From: a virus | Length of the DNA stretch: 64,000 nt | Virus record (IMG/VR): IMGVR_UViG_3300022841_000015 | Location: 1 to 64,000 of that record | Direction: 5' to 3' (one strand) | In this document: one piece after another, positions 32,402 to 40,952 of the stretch | Layout: the number at the start of each line of letters is the position of its first letter | Numbering within the stretch: position 1 is the stretch's first letter | Notes under the pieces: model-generated | Told to the model about the DNA's origin: nothing | The model's database searches: none | Seen by the model: the letters and a program-made list of their open reading frames with translations, nothing else | Program-made: the position numbers and the translations under genes

Positions 32402-33066
32402 TGTCCTATAATACAGTAAATTATCAAGTCTATAACACACTGTATAGTATTAACAAAATTTTACGAGTTCTTAACGAGCACAAAATACTAGGATTTGATG
32501 TAGAAACTAGATCAATTTACACTGCAGAACAAGTAAAAGAAGCTAAAGAGCTTCTTAAACATCCTAAAAATATTAATCCTTGTTTTTTAATTAATGTTAA
32601 AAAAGTGGCTAAGTCTTCTGGATTAAGCCACCCAACTCTTATAAGAACTACACATTTTATATTTGGCATAACTAGTACTGAGAGTGTTATTTTGATAGCT
32701 CATGATGAAAAAACAGAAATGGCAATTTGGAATTGGATTGTAAAATACAAAGGCAAATTTCTTATACACAACTCAGGTTTTGATTTAAAAATATGCTATC
32801 AAAGAACAGGAAAACTTCCTGTAAATTTTGAAGACACTCAGTTAATTGCTAAATGTTACATAAACAATGCAGATAACTGGAAAGCTAAAGTAGGACTTAA
32901 AGTGCTCATGGGTGGTTATTACAATCCAAAGTGGAGCATGTATGAGGATTACAATATCAAGAATATCAATGATACAGACTTCTTGGAATATTGTGCAATT
33001 GACGGAAGCTCTGTGGTAATGCTTTATAGGTTGCTGCAAGAGCATAAAGAGAGTATGCTACCATAG
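32401..33066 (+). CDS. DnaQ-like (DEDDy) 3'-5' exonuclease, detached from DNA polymerase
   Basis: A 221-residue protein. Exo I: LGFDVETRS (D33, E35). Exo II: LIHNSGFDLKI (D128). Exo III: Y197-C-A-I-D201. All four acidic residues and the tyrosine are present, so it should be an active proofreading nuclease. In most family A phage polymerases this domain is fused N-terminal to the polymerase; here the polymerase (34503-36314) is separate and an HNH-AP2 gene lies between. Confidence 0.8.
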   Translation: MSYNTVNYQVYNTLYSINKILRVLNEHKILGFDVETRSIYTAEQVKEAKELLKHPKNINPCFLINVKKVAKSSGLSHPTLIRTTHFIFGITSTESVILIAHDEKTEMAIWNWIVKYKGKFLIHNSGFDLKICYQRTGKLPVNFEDTQLIAKCYINNADNWKAKVGLKVLMGGYYNPKWSMYEDYNIKNINDTDFLEYCAIDGSSVVMLYRLLQEHKESMLP

Positions 33067-33092
33067 ACGTTTAGCAAACAAGGTTTAAAGTT

Positions 33093-33794
33093 ATGGAAAA
33101 GTCTAGTGTACGACTTAAAAGAATACTGGTAGGTATGAAGTGCAGATGCAACGGAACAGCAGGAGAGCACTCACTAGTTAACTATAAAAACAGAGGAATA
33201 ACAGTCTGTGATTTGTGGTTAAACTCAACAAAAGACTTCATGTTATGGGCAATGGAAAATGGTTACACACCAGAGTTGTCTATAGACCGTATAAATAATG
33301 ACAAAGGATACTCTCCAGATAACTGTAGGTGGACAGATCAATCAGTACAATCTGCTAATACAAGAGTTCTTTATAAACATAACGTGTCTGGTTTCCGTGG
33401 GGTAAGTTGGAATAAGCAGTATGGTAAATGGGAAGTGTCTATAAGTGTTGACCGAAAAACAGTAAAGGTTGGCTACTACGACACTACCTTGGAGTCAGCT
33501 ATGGCTTACGACACTTATATAAGGGATAACAATTTACCACATACAACAAATAACACTGTTGGAAGGGTAGAGTCCAGCAAAGGAAAGTTATTGTTGTCTA
33601 GTAACGTATCAGGTTACGTAGGTGTATCAGCACCTAAACGTATAGCTCACTTAAAAAATTGCTGGTTCACTCAAATACAAGTAAAAGGTGAAAGAGTGTT
33701 TAGTAAGTATACTGATTCGGCAATGAACGCAGCAATTTTACGTGAACAATACATAAAAGATAACAACTTACCTAACAAGTTGAACTTCCAGTGA
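33093..33794 (+). CDS. HNH homing endonuclease with two AP2 domains
   Basis: A 233-residue protein. HNH part: NYKNRGITVCDLWLNSTKDF, then SIDRINNDKGYSPDNCRWTD. First AP2-like domain: SGFRGVSWNKQYGKWEVSI, followed by TLESAMAYDTYIRD. Second, more divergent AP2-like copy: SGYVGVSAPKR, then TQIQVKGERVFSKY and AAILREQYIKDNNLPNK. It sits between the exonuclease and polymerase genes, a typical homing target. Confidence 0.85.
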   Translation: MEKSSVRLKRILVGMKCRCNGTAGEHSLVNYKNRGITVCDLWLNSTKDFMLWAMENGYTPELSIDRINNDKGYSPDNCRWTDQSVQSANTRVLYKHNVSGFRGVSWNKQYGKWEVSISVDRKTVKVGYYDTTLESAMAYDTYIRDNNLPHTTNNTVGRVESSKGKLLLSSNVSGYVGVSAPKRIAHLKNCWFTQIQVKGERVFSKYTDSAMNAAILREQYIKDNNLPNKLNFQ

Positions 33795-33833
33795 TGGTTG
33801 TAAAACTGTGGTACCAATTAAAGGAATTTAAAC

Positions 33834-34034
33834 ATGACTGAACATGACAATGAGATAAGAACTATTTATTGTGACTGTGGTGAATGGGAAATGTTTCCTT
33901 CTGATATGCCAAGACGAAAATCACAAAACTTTGAACATGTACAAAACACTGAAAACAACGAAGCTATTTATAAATGCAATTGTGGTTTAACTACTACTAG
34001 TGTTTGTGAAATTTCAGATAGTTCTGAGGAATAA
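33834..34034 (+). CDS. Zinc-ribbon-like small protein
   Basis: A 66-residue protein. CDCGEWEMFPSD and CNCGLTTTSVC give two CxC pairs, as in small zinc ribbons. It lies between HNH-AP2 and polymerase. Function unknown. Confidence 0.5.
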   Translation: MTEHDNEIRTIYCDCGEWEMFPSDMPRRKSQNFEHVQNTENNEAIYKCNCGLTTTSVCEISDSSEE

Positions 34035-34037
34035 AAC

Positions 34038-34220
34038 ATGACTGAATACACAGTTAAATGGGAAATTCAGTTAGAAGCTGAAAGCCATAGGGAAGCAGCT
34101 AAACTAGCTAGAGGAATACATCTAGACCAAAACTCAGAAGCTTTAAATTTTAAAGTAACTAAAGATGACGATGGTACTATAAAGTTTATTAACTTAATGG
34201 ACTATAACGGAGAAATCTAA
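34038..34220 (+). CDS. Small conserved phage protein
   Basis: A 60-residue protein. YTVKWEIQLEAESHREAAKL and a C-terminal VTKDDDGTIKFINL follow a widespread small phage pattern (Y.V.WEI...A.S..EAA..A). Uncharacterised. Overlaps the next gene by one base. Confidence 0.5.
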   Translation: MTEYTVKWEIQLEAESHREAAKLARGIHLDQNSEALNFKVTKDDDGTIKFINLMDYNGEI

Positions 34221-34510
34221 TGGTTTACAAAAATCTTAGAGATCTGGCTGCTGCACTTGACGTTGTGGTAGGAAGGTACATGTTACTCAACTACCGTATA
34301 ACGGACACAGAAAACCAACATACACTGATGGTATTTCGTTTAGTACGGGAAGGTTACAAACTTCATGGCAAAAGCTCTGGTGGTGGTATTAAATCAGTCA
34401 ACATAAAGCTAGACGATATTTTTGGTGTTGATGAACACTTACAAGAACTTGATGAGTTATGTCGTAACTCAATAGATAACAGTAAAAGGTATATGGTGCA
34501 CTATGAGTAA
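34220..34510 (+). CDS. Small protein of unknown function
   Basis: A 96-residue protein with helix/strand mix (LRDLAAALDVVVGRYMLLNY, TLMVFRLVREGYKLHG). It overlaps the polymerase gene by eight bases. No family recognised. Confidence 0.5.
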   Translation: MVYKNLRDLAAALDVVVGRYMLLNYRITDTENQHTLMVFRLVREGYKLHGKSSGGGIKSVNIKLDDIFGVDEHLQELDELCRNSIDNSKRYMVHYE

Positions 34511-36314
34511 CACACAGCTAAGACCTTGGCAATTACTGCCTGTACCTTACCCAGCAGAATTTGATCCATCAGATGATGATCCTGATTATTTTTACAAAAA
34601 CGTTGTAAAGCAGTTAATACCTGACATTATTAAAATGACTCTAGAAGGTATCCCTATAGACCAAGAAGCAGTTGAAAAACTGAGATTAACTATCGATAAT
34701 GTTTTAACTTCTGTAACAGAAAGATTAAATAAAAATCCACTTATAGAGCAATACAAAGAACATGTATACCCTGCATTAGTTAAAGAATACAAAGATAAAG
34801 TACTTGTTTCTGTAAGAACATATCATTATTATTTAAAAGAATTTAATACTAAAAATATTACTCATAGAACTTATGTTGTAAATGCTTTTTTAATAAATCA
34901 AAAACTTAATGATAAATGTAAAGAAAAATGGACAATACCAGAGCTTAAAAAAACAAACCAATTTTTAAAAAGTAGGTTTTTAACTAATGCAATTGACGGA
35001 ACTCTTTCTCCTGTAAATCTTACTGTTGAAACTGGAATGATTAATCTAGCAAAAGAACAAGCAAGACTGTGGAATAAACCTAGATACAAAAAATCTGATA
35101 TACCTGTAATAGTTCCTGACATTAATCCTGCAAGTGCTAAACAACTTCAAACGTTTTTTAATATGCTGGAAATAGAACCTATTACGTTATCAAGTAAAAC
35201 AGGTGATGCCAGTTGGAACCGTAAAAACATAGAAATGTTATTTAATACTGAAACAGATGAAGATCTTTTAGATGTACTACAAGCGTTTATTGACCATTCA
35301 TTTAGTGGAATTATAAAAAATAACTTTTTAGCAGCATTTGATAGTTTTACAATTGACGGTGTACTGTACGGTAACATTAAATTGTTCGGTGCTAAGAGCT
35401 TCAGACCAACCTCTAACTCGCCTAACCTGCTTAACATGCCTAGTTCTAAGTCTATATACGCAAAGCCCTTAAAAGAGTGTTTTATATCTCCTGAAGGCAA
35501 AGTTATATATGCAGTAGACTTAGGTGCTTTAGAAGACAGAGGCATTGCAAATCTGTCAGGTGATAAAAACAAACAAAATATTTTTCTAGAAAACTTAGAT
35601 GGTCACTCTCTCAACGCTTGTGGTTACTTTAAAAAAGAAATAGAAAAGTATATGGGTGTAAATACTGACAACGTAGCTTATGTAAAAGAATTTTTTAGGT
35701 TAACTGATGAAGAAAAACATCCTGAACTTATTAAAATTAGATTTAATTCTAAAGCTCCTACTTTTAAACTAGCTTATGGCGGTTTTCCAGATGACACCAA
35801 AGGTGGAGTAATTACCGAAGAAATATTTAACAACTACCATACTGTTTTATACCCGGGTATTACTGATTACCGGGAAAACTATGTACTTCCGTTTGCTCAA
35901 GAAAATGGCTACATACATCTAGGTTTAGGTTGCAGAATATACACAGATGACGCTGAAGGTAAAATTAGATCTATAAATAATGCAACAGTACAATTTTGGA
36001 GCATATTAACTCTAATAGCAGTTAACGAAATTAATTTTAGAATTTCAGAACTGGGTTATGAAAATAACATAAAAGCAATTTCAACTATTTACGACAGTAT
36101 TTACTTTATAGTAGATGCAGACACCGAAATGATTAAATGGCTTAACGACAATATTATTCCAATACTTTGTACTAAATGGCTTGAAGAAGAAGTTGTTTGT
36201 AACGTTGCTGAAGGTGAAATAGGTCTTAATTGGGCTAATTTACATAAAGTTAAAAACAACGCACCGCTAGAAGACATATACAAAATTTTGGAGAAAATTC
36301 ATGATAAAAAATAA
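34503..36314 (+). CDS. Family A DNA polymerase (polymerase domain only)
   Basis: A 603-residue protein. It has RPTSNSPNLLNMP (301-313), motif A YAVDLGALEDRGIAN (D339), motif B RFNSKAPTFKLAYGG (R413, K418, Y425) and motif C STIYDSIYF (D531). Motif C reads YDS where T7 and Pol I have HDE. No exonuclease motifs are present; that activity is in the separate 32401 gene. The first ~270 residues are helical and poorly conserved. It replicates the genome with the primase, ATPase, helicase and SSB. Confidence 0.88.
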   Translation: MSNTQLRPWQLLPVPYPAEFDPSDDDPDYFYKNVVKQLIPDIIKMTLEGIPIDQEAVEKLRLTIDNVLTSVTERLNKNPLIEQYKEHVYPALVKEYKDKVLVSVRTYHYYLKEFNTKNITHRTYVVNAFLINQKLNDKCKEKWTIPELKKTNQFLKSRFLTNAIDGTLSPVNLTVETGMINLAKEQARLWNKPRYKKSDIPVIVPDINPASAKQLQTFFNMLEIEPITLSSKTGDASWNRKNIEMLFNTETDEDLLDVLQAFIDHSFSGIIKNNFLAAFDSFTIDGVLYGNIKLFGAKSFRPTSNSPNLLNMPSSKSIYAKPLKECFISPEGKVIYAVDLGALEDRGIANLSGDKNKQNIFLENLDGHSLNACGYFKKEIEKYMGVNTDNVAYVKEFFRLTDEEKHPELIKIRFNSKAPTFKLAYGGFPDDTKGGVITEEIFNNYHTVLYPGITDYRENYVLPFAQENGYIHLGLGCRIYTDDAEGKIRSINNATVQFWSILTLIAVNEINFRISELGYENNIKAISTIYDSIYFIVDADTEMIKWLNDNIIPILCTKWLEEEVVCNVAEGEIGLNWANLHKVKNNAPLEDIYKILEKIHDKK

Positions 36315-36489
36315 AGAACAACTTATAAAAAATATATCAGAAAAAGCAGTAGATGAAATGGACCTATCTACTCTTATGGAAATAGTTTTTGAAACTATTT
36401 GTAAAAATTTAAATAATTTAACTGATAAGGAACTTGTAGAAAATATAAAAGAATTCTACGAAGAATTTACTAACGATATTGAATACTAG
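36301..36489 (+). CDS. Small acidic helical protein
   Basis: A 62-residue protein overlapping the polymerase end by 14 bases. Helical and acidic (ISEKAVDEMDLSTLMEIVFE, DKELVENIKEFYEEFTNDIE). No family recognised; coupling suggests a polymerase accessory, unproven. Confidence 0.5.
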   Translation: MIKNKEQLIKNISEKAVDEMDLSTLMEIVFETICKNLNNLTDKELVENIKEFYEEFTNDIEY

Positions 36490-36497
36490 GAAAAAAC

Positions 36498-36707
36498 ATG
36501 CAAAACATAGGAAAATTAAGAGAAAATGGTTGGCTTGATACTAAAGCACCAAATTCTCCACGTAAGGTACTTTTAAACATGAAGTTAGCTGTAGCTGTTG
36601 AAGAAAATAATGATGGTACTTGTAAAGTTTTATTTCCATCAAGATCTTGTAAAAATACAATTACATCTTTTGAGGCTGTAGAAACTTTTTTATCGGAGAT
36701 GAAATAA
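36498..36707 (+). CDS. Small protein of unknown function
   Basis: A 69-residue protein, GGAAAAAAC before the ATG. Contains SPRKVLLNMKLAVAVEENND and FPSRSCKNTITSF, likely a small beta-barrel or mixed fold. No family recognised. Confidence 0.5.
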   Translation: MQNIGKLRENGWLDTKAPNSPRKVLLNMKLAVAVEENNDGTCKVLFPSRSCKNTITSFEAVETFLSEMK

Positions 36708-36708
36708 C

Positions 36709-37518
36709 ATGTCAAATCCATTAGATTATGACCACAGTACTGACTATCTACCAAAAGACTGTGTACTAAAAATAAGTCCAAGCAAATTTAGTACTTTTAT
36801 TGAAAAGCCTCATAACTGGTTTAGACAAGTTATACTTGGAGAAAACCAATTTACTTATAGTACGTCATCAGTACTTGGTACAGTAGTGCATTACTTATCT
36901 GAAATGGTAGCTAAAAAACAAGATATAAGTAAAGACGCTATTTTTGAATACATAAATAAACATGAAGATAATGATGATTACTGTGCTCAAACAGTAATTG
37001 ATAATTTTGAACAAATGGCAGGGGTACTTATTAATGAATACGTACTTCCTAATATGGATAACTACCTAGAAATTGAATCTAGGCATTTTGTAGAAATACT
37101 AAAAGGCTTTTATGCTAGTGGTAGTTTAGATGTGTTAGAAGGCACTAAAGACGATTGTATGGTATCTGATTATAAAACTTACCATTCAAAAACTAAACCT
37201 AAGTCAATACCTTACTATTACAAATACCAACTGCTTGTTTATGCTTACATTCTTACAAAGCTAAAGTACAAACCAACACGTATAAGACTTATATATGTAA
37301 GCAGAAATATTGAAGGTCTTATGAGTCCTACTGGTAACGGTAAACAATTAAAGTCATACCCTCCTGAATTAACAGTTCTTACAGAAATGATTACTGATGA
37401 AGATATGCAATTTATTACCGGGCAGTTAGAAATGTGTGTTGATGCATGTCTCGCTACTGATGAACATCCTGAATTAACGCATGTAATTTGGCATGATCCG
37501 CGCCTTCGTGGTTTATAA
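36709..37518 (+). CDS. PD-(D/E)XK nuclease (RecB/Cas4-like)
   Basis: A 269-residue protein. SPSKFSTFIEKPHNWFRQVI is the usual N-terminal S...F..CP-type helix; VVHYLSEMV holds the conserved H. ASGSLDVL and DYKTY give the D...xK catalytic core, followed by PYYYKYQLLVYAYILTKLKY as the QxxxY helix. It probably resects DNA ends in recombination, with the Sak4-like ATPase and SSB nearby. No cysteine cluster for an Fe-S site. Confidence 0.75.
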   Translation: MSNPLDYDHSTDYLPKDCVLKISPSKFSTFIEKPHNWFRQVILGENQFTYSTSSVLGTVVHYLSEMVAKKQDISKDAIFEYINKHEDNDDYCAQTVIDNFEQMAGVLINEYVLPNMDNYLEIESRHFVEILKGFYASGSLDVLEGTKDDCMVSDYKTYHSKTKPKSIPYYYKYQLLVYAYILTKLKYKPTRIRLIYVSRNIEGLMSPTGNGKQLKSYPPELTVLTEMITDEDMQFITGQLEMCVDACLATDEHPELTHVIWHDPRLRGL

Positions 37519-37573
37519 TAGTAGACAAACGTGCCACAACAAGGTAGTATTTGTTTTTTAAGGAGTAAAGAAC

Positions 37574-38074
37574 ATGGCACAAAGACAGTCAAGATTTGGA
37601 AGAAGTACAGGAAAAAATAACGCTACTGACTCACCTAACTACACAAGATGGAGTCACATGAGACATCGTTGTTATGTTGAGTCAGATAATAACTATTTTA
37701 ACTATGGTAAAAAAGGAATCATTGTTTATAAAGAATGGATTACTGATTTTTTTGCTTATGAAAAATACATAATGTCTTTACCTAATGCAGGAAAAGAAAC
37801 CTACACAATAGACAGAATAGATTCATCTAAAAACTATGAACCTGAAAATTTACGTTGGGCTTCTAAAGTAACGCAATCAAGAAACTGTAGAATTTCTTCT
37901 AACAACAAGTCAGGAGTTACAGGTGTGTCTTGGGATAAAAGAAATAACAAATGGAGAGCAGTGATAGCTATTAACTACAAAACAGTATCACTAGGAAGAT
38001 TTGATTTACTTGAAGATGCTATTTCAGCAAGAAAACAAAAAGAAAATGAAATTAAATTTTATAAGCAGGCTTAA
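37574..38074 (+). CDS. HNH homing endonuclease with AP2 domain
   Basis: A 166-residue protein with AAGGAG upstream. HNH part: YGKKGIIVYKEWITDFFAYE, TIDRIDSSKNYEPENLRWAS. AP2-like: SGVTGVSWDKRNNKWRAVI and SLGRFDLLEDAISARKQ. Third member of the set with 9524 and 33093, inserted after the RecB-like nuclease gene. Confidence 0.85.
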   Translation: MAQRQSRFGRSTGKNNATDSPNYTRWSHMRHRCYVESDNNYFNYGKKGIIVYKEWITDFFAYEKYIMSLPNAGKETYTIDRIDSSKNYEPENLRWASKVTQSRNCRISSNNKSGVTGVSWDKRNNKWRAVIAINYKTVSLGRFDLLEDAISARKQKENEIKFYKQA

Positions 38075-38086
38075 AGGTGCGTAATT

Positions 38087-38311
38087 GTGACTTGGACAAA
38101 AGAAGAATACGGAGTTCTTTCAGATAAAAGAGGTGGTCGTTGGACAATAACTAATGGTCATTTAAGATTTGATGTGCATGTTATGTACGACGGTAGTGGA
38201 CGAAAAGAAAAATATCCTGATGGTGTAATAATATCAGTTGACCAAGCTGACGAGTATGTAGATAAAATTATCAATGCTTTAAATGAAGCTAATGTAAAAC
38301 TAGAAAGGTAA
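38087..38311 (+). CDS. Small protein of unknown function (GTG start)
   Basis: A 74-residue protein beginning with GTG 38087. Strand-rich middle (GRWTITNGHLRFDVHVMYDG) and a helical tail. No family recognised. Confidence 0.45.
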   Translation: MTWTKEEYGVLSDKRGGRWTITNGHLRFDVHVMYDGSGRKEKYPDGVIISVDQADEYVDKIINALNEANVKLER

Positions 38312-38315
38312 AATA

Positions 38316-38618
38316 ATGATACAATCATTACAAGAAATTATATCAAAAAAAGCTCAATCTGAACTAAACACAAAATACATAAATGTATGCAACAAATTTT
38401 TAACTGACTTAAAGATGGTCGGTGAAAGAGTTGATTTAGAAATAGATGGCAAAGTAATATTTGTTCCTTCCAGAAAAATTATAGAAGCTTTTATTTATTC
38501 AGCTTACAAAATCAACGCAGAAACACACGTAGAAAAAGAAACTATAAAGTTTATGCAAAGTGTACAACAAGCAAAAGTTAGATTAGAAGAACTTGGAGAA
38601 TGGAATTATGATGAGTAA
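38316..38618 (+). CDS. Small helical protein of unknown function
   Basis: A 100-residue protein. Mostly helical with a central hairpin (GERVDLEIDGKVIFVPSRK) and a charged helix at the end (ETIKFMQSVQQAKVRLEELG). No family recognised. Confidence 0.5.
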   Translation: MIQSLQEIISKKAQSELNTKYINVCNKFLTDLKMVGERVDLEIDGKVIFVPSRKIIEAFIYSAYKINAETHVEKETIKFMQSVQQAKVRLEELGEWNYDE

Positions 38619-38787
38619 TGTACCAGATGACTATTGGAGTCACACAGACAATCCATTACATCCAGACTTTGATGACAAACAAGGAATGTTGGATGAAAAA
38701 GAGTATGAAAAGCAAAGGGAAATTGCTATAGACGCTGAAGCTGAAAGACGAGCTGAAGAAAAAACTGACGCATTTTTATTTGAGTAA
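38608..38787 (+). CDS. 59-residue acidic protein
   Basis: ATG 38608 (or 38611), with GGAG upstream inside the previous gene, is preferred to an earlier in-frame start. Acidic, with a C-terminal helix (KEYEKQREIAIDAEAERRAE). No family recognised. Confidence 0.45.
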   Translation: MMSNVPDDYWSHTDNPLHPDFDDKQGMLDEKEYEKQREIAIDAEAERRAEEKTDAFLFE

Positions 38788-38800
38788 CAAAGGTTAGATT

Positions 38801-39538
38801 ATGAGCGCAAAAATATTAGTAAACGGTAAATCAGGTTCTGGTAAAACTAACCTGTTAAAAACATTAACAGACGCATTTGTTATATCTAGAGACGGTAAAC
38901 AATTTCCTTTTAGTATACCTCACATGATGGTACCAACATTTTATGATATGCAAATACTGACACAAGGAGGTCAAGTTGTAATAGACGGTTTAGAAGTTGA
39001 CGTTGAAGGATTTTTTGATAAAGTTGAAAAATACAATGACAAAATGGGATTTTACCCTAAAACAATTGTAATTGACTCAGTTTCTAAAATCATGCAAGAC
39101 ATAATCGATTACGCAAACATAAACTTTGTTAACTTTGATATCCATTCTTATATAAATAAAGAAACAGCAGTGCTTACTAAATTTGTACAAGAAGATTTAG
39201 TAGCAGAAGGCATGAACGTAGTTATTATTAATCACGTTATGGACAATGACAAAAAAGGTCTTATACCGATCGGTCAAGGCAAGTTTAAAGACAAAGGTGG
39301 TTTTTACGGTGAAGTAGATCACTCTATACTCGTAGAAAATTTAAAAGTTGTTCATCGTGGCGTAGAGAATCAAGCTAGAACTACTATTGCAACACTGCCT
39401 GATAGACAGCATATTGAAAATGACGTTAACCCTGCTAAAAGTAAAAAACTAGCAGAAGGTGAAGTTTATTACAATTTGCAAGAACACATTGACATGATTT
39501 TGAAAACAGAAAATGACAATGCTGAATGGTGCTTTTAA
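38801..39538 (+). CDS. Sak4-like RecA-fold ATPase
   Basis: A 245-residue protein. Walker A: NGKSGSGKTNLL (7-18). Walker B: KTIVIDSVSK (about 86-95). Then VVIINHVMDNDKKGLIPIGQ and a Gly/Lys-rich loop. Sak4/AAA_24-type single-strand annealing proteins have this size and are found beside phage SSB genes, as here. Likely drives recombination-dependent replication. Confidence 0.75.
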   Translation: MSAKILVNGKSGSGKTNLLKTLTDAFVISRDGKQFPFSIPHMMVPTFYDMQILTQGGQVVIDGLEVDVEGFFDKVEKYNDKMGFYPKTIVIDSVSKIMQDIIDYANINFVNFDIHSYINKETAVLTKFVQEDLVAEGMNVVIINHVMDNDKKGLIPIGQGKFKDKGGFYGEVDHSILVENLKVVHRGVENQARTTIATLPDRQHIENDVNPAKSKKLAEGEVYYNLQEHIDMILKTENDNAEWCF

Positions 39539-39981
39539 TGAATAAACAGCTATTACATTCTTCTGGCAAAATTTCTTACCTTTTAGGTATAGACAAAGAT
39601 AATGCAAAAGTTTGGCTAGAAGACGCTGTGTGGGATTGTAGTTGGTATTGGGGATTTGGTTACATGGTAACTTACAATATATCAAAAACAGACATTACTT
39701 CACATACTCATTTTAACAGTTTGTTTAAAGAAGGCAAAATTACACTATCAGATAACGGTATTAAAACACCTCTTTCAGCAAAAGAAGAATGGGAACTAGC
39801 TGAACTTATGAAAAGTTTTTACATACTAAGGGAAGCAGCAGATCTTTTACACCGTGGTGGAACACACATATCAAACAATCCTGCTTCAAAAGTTCTTAAA
39901 TTACCAAAGTACTCAAATCATATAAATAAAGTACTACTGCCAGCTATTTTTAAATCAGTTTTTAAAATACTGCAACCATAA
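39538..39981 (+). CDS. Conserved phage protein of unknown function
   Basis: A 147-residue protein; ATG 39538 overlaps the Sak4-like stop (TAATG). Conserved-looking WYWGFGYMVTYN, SHTHFNSLF, EWELAELMKSFYILREAADL and FHRGG-like LHRGGTHISNN. Proteins with this pattern occur next to recombination genes in large podoviruses; no activity known. Confidence 0.6.
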   Translation: MNKQLLHSSGKISYLLGIDKDNAKVWLEDAVWDCSWYWGFGYMVTYNISKTDITSHTHFNSLFKEGKITLSDNGIKTPLSAKEEWELAELMKSFYILREAADLLHRGGTHISNNPASKVLKLPKYSNHINKVLLPAIFKSVFKILQP

Positions 39982-39989
39982 TTACCAAC

Positions 39990-40010
39990 AAGGGCTGACA
40001 CCCTTTACTA
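39990..40010 (+). promoter_or_regulatory. Small hairpin upstream of ssb
   Basis: AAGGG pairs with CCCTT around loop CTGACA in the 48-base gap before the SSB gene. No T run follows. It may raise ssb mRNA stability or mark an internal promoter. Confidence 0.35.
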
Positions 40011-40029
40011 ACCCATGAGGGACTAAAAC

Positions 40030-40734
40030 ATGTCATTTGCAAAGAAAAGCACAAATAAAGAAGACGTTAAAGCGTCAGCCAGTAACTACATTTCAGCATC
40101 TGGTTTTTACAACGTATCTGTATTAGCAGCTTTTGTTGATACGTCAGAAAAAGGATCTAATGTTGTTAACTTTTTCGTAAACAATGAAGGTCAAGAACAA
40201 GTTCTGTACGGTAACTTACGTGTTACTAACAGTAACGATGACAATGGCGATTCAGTAGAAAACAAAATAGGTATGAAAGTTTTTAACCATATACTAGTTG
40301 TTGCTGACATTGATACTGTTGCTGACCCTGTTGAAGGCGATTTGCCTATTGGAAAAGAAGGTATAGACAAAACTGTAGCAATTCTCGAAGACCTACAAGA
40401 TATTGACCTTGTTATGCGTATTCAACTTGAGTACACAAAATATATGGGCAAGATCCAAGAAAAGAAAGTGTTAAAAGCTGTCTATCGTGCTGGTGATAAC
40501 GCAACTGCAGAAGAAATTGTTAATGATGGTAACTTTGGTGCTGGTTTTGAAAAAGATCAAAAATATAAAGACAACATCACATACAAAGATGACCTTACTG
40601 CTGAAGATATTGAAAAATGGGTATCTGGTGGACGTAAAAATACTGGTAGTAGTGGTGGTGGTGGAAAATCTTCAACTTCAAAAACACCTTCATTCGGTAA
40701 TTCTGAAAAGCGTTTCGGCAATAAAAAAGCGTAA
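40030..40734 (+). CDS. Single-stranded DNA-binding protein (N4 gp45-like)
   Basis: A 234-residue protein. The first ~165 residues are beta-rich (YISASGFYNVSVLAAFVDTS, VVNFFVNNEGQ, VMRIQLEYTKY) as in an OB fold. The C-terminus is a flexible glycine/serine linker (NTGSSGGGGKSSTSKTPS) ending in basic residues. N4 SSB (gp45) is of similar size, follows the recombination gene and also activates host polymerase at late promoters. Assigned from position and architecture. Confidence 0.6.
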   Translation: MSFAKKSTNKEDVKASASNYISASGFYNVSVLAAFVDTSEKGSNVVNFFVNNEGQEQVLYGNLRVTNSNDDNGDSVENKIGMKVFNHILVVADIDTVADPVEGDLPIGKEGIDKTVAILEDLQDIDLVMRIQLEYTKYMGKIQEKKVLKAVYRAGDNATAEEIVNDGNFGAGFEKDQKYKDNITYKDDLTAEDIEKWVSGGRKNTGSSGGGGKSSTSKTPSFGNSEKRFGNKKA

Positions 40735-40922
40735 TGTGGAGTAGACTAGTTATTGGCTTTAAAACATTAATAACTGCCATACTAATTGGAGGCACAGTTG
40801 TTGCCTCTTTTTACGTAGGGTATTTGTTGTTAGTTTTAGTAACATTGCTGATTATAGTTGGAATAGCTTATCTGTTTTTTAACAGAGATAAGGTAGTCGA
40901 GTGGTTTAACTCAGATGATTAA
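40734..40922 (+). CDS. Small membrane protein
   Basis: A 62-residue protein overlapping the SSB stop (TAATG). Two hydrophobic spans (TLITAILIGGTVVASFYVGY, LLLVLVTLLIIVGIAYLFF) and a short acidic tail. Last gene of the rightward arm. Function unknown. Confidence 0.6.
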   Translation: MWSRLVIGFKTLITAILIGGTVVASFYVGYLLLVLVTLLIIVGIAYLFFNRDKVVEWFNSDD

Positions 40923-40928
40923 AATATT

Positions 40929-40950
40929 GGGGAGGTAACTCCCCTTTATT
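40929..40950. terminator. Bidirectional terminator between converging arms
   Basis: GGGGAG (40929-40934), loop GTAA, CTCCCC (40939-40944), then TTTATT on the plus strand and AATATTTT on the minus strand. It lies seven bases after the last rightward stop and just past the virion RNA polymerase stop, serving both operons. Confidence 0.85.
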
Positions 40951-40952
40951 CA

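Noticed and set aside
40487-40744. An 85-residue frame inside ssb
   Set aside because: Shifted frame of the SSB gene, with a biased Leu/Lys/Val composition typical of shadows.
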